Part shown: piece after piece, positions 18,703 to 22,820 of the stretch
Position numbering within the stretch: the stretch's first letter is position 1
How the letters are laid out: every line of letters starts with the position of its first letter
Assembly: GCF_000485595.1 (NCBI RefSeq)
Contig: NW_014577988.1
Coordinates: 64,871-87,690, forward strand
Length of the DNA: 22,820 nucleotides
Origin: Priapulus caudatus
Taxonomy: Eukaryota; Priapulida; Priapulimorpha; Priapulimorphida; Priapulidae
Direction of reading: 5' to 3'
Notes under the pieces: generated by a model
What the model was told of the DNA's origin: nothing
Database searches by the model: none
The model's input: only the letters and a program-made list of their open reading frames with translations
Made by a program: the position numbers and the translations under genes

Positions 18703-19153
18703 TCAAATTTATCCCGAATTAGCGTCATGTTTGTGTAACGAGATGAATAAGAACAGGGCCACGTGGCCACGGATTACGTCATCACATTTTGAGGTTTGGC
18801 CATTTGCCTTTCCCATCCAGGATCGTGTCCACCGCGTTTAAAATGTTTTTGCAAATGTGATTTAATATATCTCTTCCGTATCATTCGTTTGTCGGTCATT
18901 ATTGTCACGTGGTATTTCGTCTATTCCGTACGTTATGCAACACTAAACTTTAGGATAGAAATGCTGCTGCTTTGAGTTGGTATTAAAATTCGATTTGGAT
19001 TGACCAGAATCGCTGTTTCTCTCTCCTTCGCGCGTTCTCTCTCTCTCTCACTATCTCTCTCACTCTCTCTCTCTCTCACTCTCTCTCATCTCTCTCTCTC
19101 TCTTCTCTCTCTCTTCGTCATCTCTCTCTCTCTCTCTCTACTTTCTCTCATCC
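18703..19153. repeat. Unique part of the repeat unit plus CT tract, clean copy
   Basis: Matches 10410-10934. Includes the 12-bp perfect palindrome GGCCACGTGGCC at about 18758 and an interrupted CT tract from 19018. No gene. Confidence 0.88.
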
Positions 19154-20935
19154 CTTGCTAGCTCTCTCAGTTTCTTCTTACCTGCTTATCGCTCATCGCG
19201 CCATACTGCATTAGATAGCGCACAAAATTGTTGTATAGCTCATATCAAAGAGATATTACGAATAGTAAATCAATAAACGTAATATAACTATATTAATACA
19301 TATACGAATAATAATTAAAATAATGATAATGAACGAAAATAATAATAATAATAATCAATAAAATAATACAAATAGAAATCAGTACGGCTAAATGACCACC
19401 GAAGTGAGCTCCGTATTTGAATAGAAGATAGTTTGAATTATTATTTATTTATTATATATAACATTCAGTATAAATATATTCTTGGCGTTTGATAGACTTT
19501 TAGTTACATTTAGCATACGATTTATTCTTCAGCGAGCCTTCGTAGAGCCAATTGCTCACACACTTCGTCCTTTCGCGGTATATGATATTACAACCGGTAA
19601 ATATTAGGAATTATACGCCGTAGTTTTTAACGTTAGTGACAGCCGACATGGAGCCGAGAAAATTCTTGCGATCTTAGATGCTTCCGGTTCTATATATCTT
19701 TTAATATAATAGTTAGATCACAAATATTTTTGACGTTAACAAAATCTAGTTGTTCTAATCGCGAATCTATAGCATAAATGTACACGAAAAAACCGGGAGC
19801 ACGTTGTTGTCAACCAAAATATAAAGTAGCGCGTCTGCCTCAAAACATCGGGAAAAATGCGTGGCTTTAGAGTTATAGGATTGAATTCACCAGTTCATGG
19901 CTCAGCCGTCAGTATGGTTCAGAGTTTGCGGTCGATATAACTTCTGCGAGCACATCTGACATGTCTTATATGGTTGTTCGAATTTTTTTGACACGAGAGT
20001 GCCAGCACAGTAAGTAACAAATCGCGTCGTCTACGGTTGTGATAGCGGACGTCAAGGCTTCCATTTCCGCTTTCCGCAACGCGGACGCGTTCGGGGCTCG
20101 CGGCGATTGACGTGTCCGGTACAGCCCGGAACGTGAGAGACACGTTGCCAGATCCAGGACATGAGCCGTTGACCTTCAATCCGTCGGTGATCGAAGACTT
20201 AATTAATTAAAAATAAATTCTTTATTATCATTATATATATATAATAATATATATAGTATATAGATGATTCACTTATTATACTTATGATATTAAAAATACT
20301 TTTATTTTATTATCATTATTATTATTATTATTATTATCTATTGTTCGTTATTATTATTCCTATTAATTGTTTATTTTATTAAGAAATGGCGGCCGCCAAA
20401 TCGCATCCAATTGTTGATTATAAGTTTACCTGCAGAATGGCGATCTTGAGCATACGACTGTTGCCCCCTTTTCTGATAGACCTCAACATCGGAGTTGCAT
20501 TACGAATCAACATAATTTCTTATTGTAATTCTTATATTAACGTACTTCTCACTCGCACAAAACGTTGTTTAAGAGCCTTTTTGGATCGAGGAGAAACCAA
20601 ATATTTTTTGGCTAAAATAAGTATCGTTAATAAATATAAAATAATAAAGTCAAATATTCGCTGGATAACGATTAAGACGTATCGATTGTGTCAAGGGCAT
20701 TGCTGTCAGCAGTAATTGTTAACCAGTGATCGTATGATGATTGTCCGGATCGGCGTTGCCATCTTCTATTATAGTGTATAGTGGTTATCAACATTTCTCG
20801 GCGTTCTAGTAACTTGAATTACTATATTTGGATGTCTAATTTACCGTAATCGTGAGTAGCATGCGTATCTCCAATGTTAAGTCATATACACGAAATCTGT
20901 TTTGATACTATATATATTTATATATATATATATAT
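19154..20935. repeat. NPC2-exon block, copy 3
   Basis: Collinear with copies 1 and 2; 1033 bp from CTTGCT to the exon donor. It contains dense single-base indels relative to copy 1. Confidence 0.9.
19996..20186 (+). pseudogene. NPC2-like: NPC2-like exon, frame-broken copy 3
   Basis: Corresponds to 930-1105 but is about 191 nt long, with several frame shifts. The acceptor region reads GACACGAG instead of GACAG, and the donor GTGAGT has lost a base (GTGATC). Its differences from copy 1 are mostly insertions and do not coincide with those of copy 2. That favours independent read errors over a shared decayed ancestor. Confidence 0.72.
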
Positions 20936-21065
20936 AATATAATATATATATATTATAATATATATAATATATCTGCGTATTATGTATGTATATACCTAAT
21001 ATAGATATAGCTATATTAATCGTATATCTTATATATCTATATAATATATATATTATCATATATAA
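20905..21065. repeat. TA-rich tract
   Basis: Low-complexity TATA sequence linking block copy 3 to the second inverted repeat; counterpart of 12795-12985. Confidence 0.9.
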
Positions 21066-22700
21066 TAGTCGGATGCTTGAGTCATATACTGTCGGGTTAG
21101 AGTGCTCGTGCATTAAGATGCAGAAGAGGTAACTAAATTGTAGTCTGTAGATAAATAAAAGGACTAATACATCACATTTAGCTGTTTACTCGAATTTTCA
21201 CGCGTTACACGCATCATCGACAGACTTGATGAAAGAATAAACCTTAATACATCACTATAATCGCTATATATACATGAATGCCTATTGTTTTAGTTATCTA
21301 TCGTTATGTAGTTCTATAGTTCTGATAGTTAAATTCGATCTATGTTCTGTGTCTATTGTTGTTCGCGACTTTTGACTTTGTTTGTTTGTTTCTAATCTAT
21401 TGCCCATATATACCTTTGATCCATCTATAAAAACATACATTCAACAGCAGATTCCTAACTTATACAGGGTAGATAATATTATATATATGTTATAATTATA
21501 TTTTCTATTATATATATATATATATATAATATATGTATACAACATAATATATTACAATCATACCTACAGTATATACCAAAGTACATCATATACCAAGTAT
21601 ATTATATAAATGACCTTTTACAAAATTTCTAACTCGCCAGCCACAGGTCTCAATAACTATACATCTAACGACGATAGAACGGACTTCATCGATTATCCGC
21701 TGCCACGAAAATTCATCTACTCTCCGTAAAAATAGCGTCCACATCAAGCCCCCGTCCGTCCGCAACTTAACACCAAACTATGACACTGCCGCGCGCGCGC
21801 GTAAAAGATGTCGCAGCGTAGAAACGCGTTAGTTTACGTCACACGCTGCACACTCGCCGCCGACGCTGCCTGCGGATAAGATTGCTGCCGTACCGTACCT
21901 CCTTTCTTAACGTCCGCGACCTCGCTGTGTGTGACTCTCCCCTGTTCAGCTCTTTCTCTGTGTGCTGTACGTCGTCGGTGGTCGTCGCCCTACGCGGCTC
22001 CGCTGATCCGGCAGATGACTGGCCGTCGTAACACCGTCAGACGCGAGCGCAAGCGGCCGTCGACAACTACCAGCCTACGCAATCGGTCTACTCTTACATG
22101 TATAGTTATGGAGCCCAGATCGACAGTTGCAGACACAAGTTTTACAAGTCATTATATAGTTATATGTGGATAGTATGTATGTGTATTAAATATATATGTG
22201 TATAATATTATAATATATATGTATATATATATATAATACATATAAATATACTATATATGTACTATAATATATTATCCTACCCCATGTAATAATCGTCTAG
22301 GAACTAGCTGTAAGATGTAATTAATTTTAATAAATCGCGAATCAGGTATCAAAATCGGCGGCATAGATTAGAAAAAAACAAAGTCAACAGCCGAACAACA
22401 AATTAGACCAAGCAGAAAATAGGAATCGACTTTATCACTATACAACTATAGAACACATAACATAAAGATAACTAAACAATAGCCATTCTGCGAATATATA
22501 TCGGTTATAGTATTTATATACAGATTATATTCTTCCATTAAAGTCTGGTCTGTGATGATCGCGTAAAGCCGTGAATCGAGTAACAGCTAAAGATTATGTC
22601 TTCAGTCTTTAACATTTATCTACAGACTACAATGATAATAGATATTCAATATAATTACTAGCTCGGCGTACCCGCTGGCGCAGAGGATAAAATCGATGCT
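21065..22700. repeat. Long inverted repeat with CpG-rich core, copy 2
   Basis: Same structure as 12970-14820, with its centre near 21880. The left arm carries GACTTTGTTTGTTTGTTTCTAA (21374-21395) and ACAGGGTAGATAATA. The right arm carries the complements near 22375 and 22275. The core around 21720-22110 is CpG-rich and contains GCGCGCGCGCG. Block copy 1 has no such inverted repeat downstream. Confidence 0.78.
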
Positions 22701-22820
22701 AGAACTAAAATTTCATATTCCTATAAAACTAAAATGGAGACAGAAAATAAAAAAGAAAATTGAAAAAAAAAAAAAAAGATCGAAAAAAAAAATCAGAAAC
22801 AATAAGCGTTAGCAGCGAAC

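Larger units (their letters stand above)
17727..22760. repeat. Long direct repeat, downstream copy (matches 9235-14850)
   Basis: Collinear with the upstream copy throughout. It is clean up to the CT tract, then noisy from about 19190, where even well-conserved words in the NPC2 block carry extra or missing bases. The final ~100 bp (from about 22740) degrade into A-runs, as at the end of a poor read. Confidence 0.88.

Noticed and set aside
20386-20715. 109-codon plus-strand frame in block copy 3
   Set aside because: The same region in the clean copy 1 closes after 20 codons; the extension is created by indels.

Overview
This is non-bacterial, repeat-dominated animal DNA. It is AT-rich, has dense microsatellites and minisatellites, carries non-autonomous DNA transposons (one with TTAA and one with TA target-site duplications), and holds a short interstitial TTAGGG array. 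The only recognisable protein-coding sequence is a single spliced exon of an NPC2/ML-domain sterol-binding protein. TTAGGG repeats and an NPC2-type exon fit a non-arthropod invertebrate or another metazoan; the sequence does not allow a finer placement. No prokaryotic gene, CRISPR array, rRNA or convincing tRNA was seen, and most long open frames are read-through of simple repeats.

Layout. 1-1900: a (CT)n tract, then a block containing an intact NPC2 exon (930-1105) and AT/ATT microsatellites (block copy 1). 2118-2620: decayed tandem repeats with a protein-like frame on the minus strand. 2640-4100: a diverged tandem repeat interrupted by a 0.8-kb TTAA-flanked foldback element full of TGCG microsatellite. 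4443-5800: a 61-bp minisatellite, (GA)n, two 21-bp minisatellites and an interstitial telomeric array. 6284-7440: a pair of ~330-bp direct repeats around a second 61-bp minisatellite array and a single N, probably an assembly join. 7440-8950: single-copy sequence with a possible promoter-like cluster and a G-quadruplex motif. 8950-9600: a 29-bp satellite. 9614-10407: a pogo/Tigger-like MITE. 10935-12800: block copy 2 with a frame-broken NPC2 exon. 12970-14820: a long inverted repeat with a CpG-rich core. 14820-17725: single-copy sequence and microsatellites. 17727-22760: the same succession again (satellite, MITE, CT tract, NPC2 block copy 3, inverted repeat).

The central question is whether the three NPC2 blocks are a real duplication. 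Copies 2 and 3 differ from copy 1, and from each other, mainly by scattered one-base insertions and other indels with fewer substitutions. Copy 2 of the MITE is 794 bp against 729 bp in the other copy. This is what unpolished long-read gap fill looks like. I therefore infer that about 9235 to roughly 15 kb, and about 19190 to the end, are raw-read quality and may be repeated placements of one locus. I see no evidence for a new multi-gene system. The most interesting structures are the foldback element with its empty site, the long inverted repeat with a CpG-rich core, and the NPC2 exon block.
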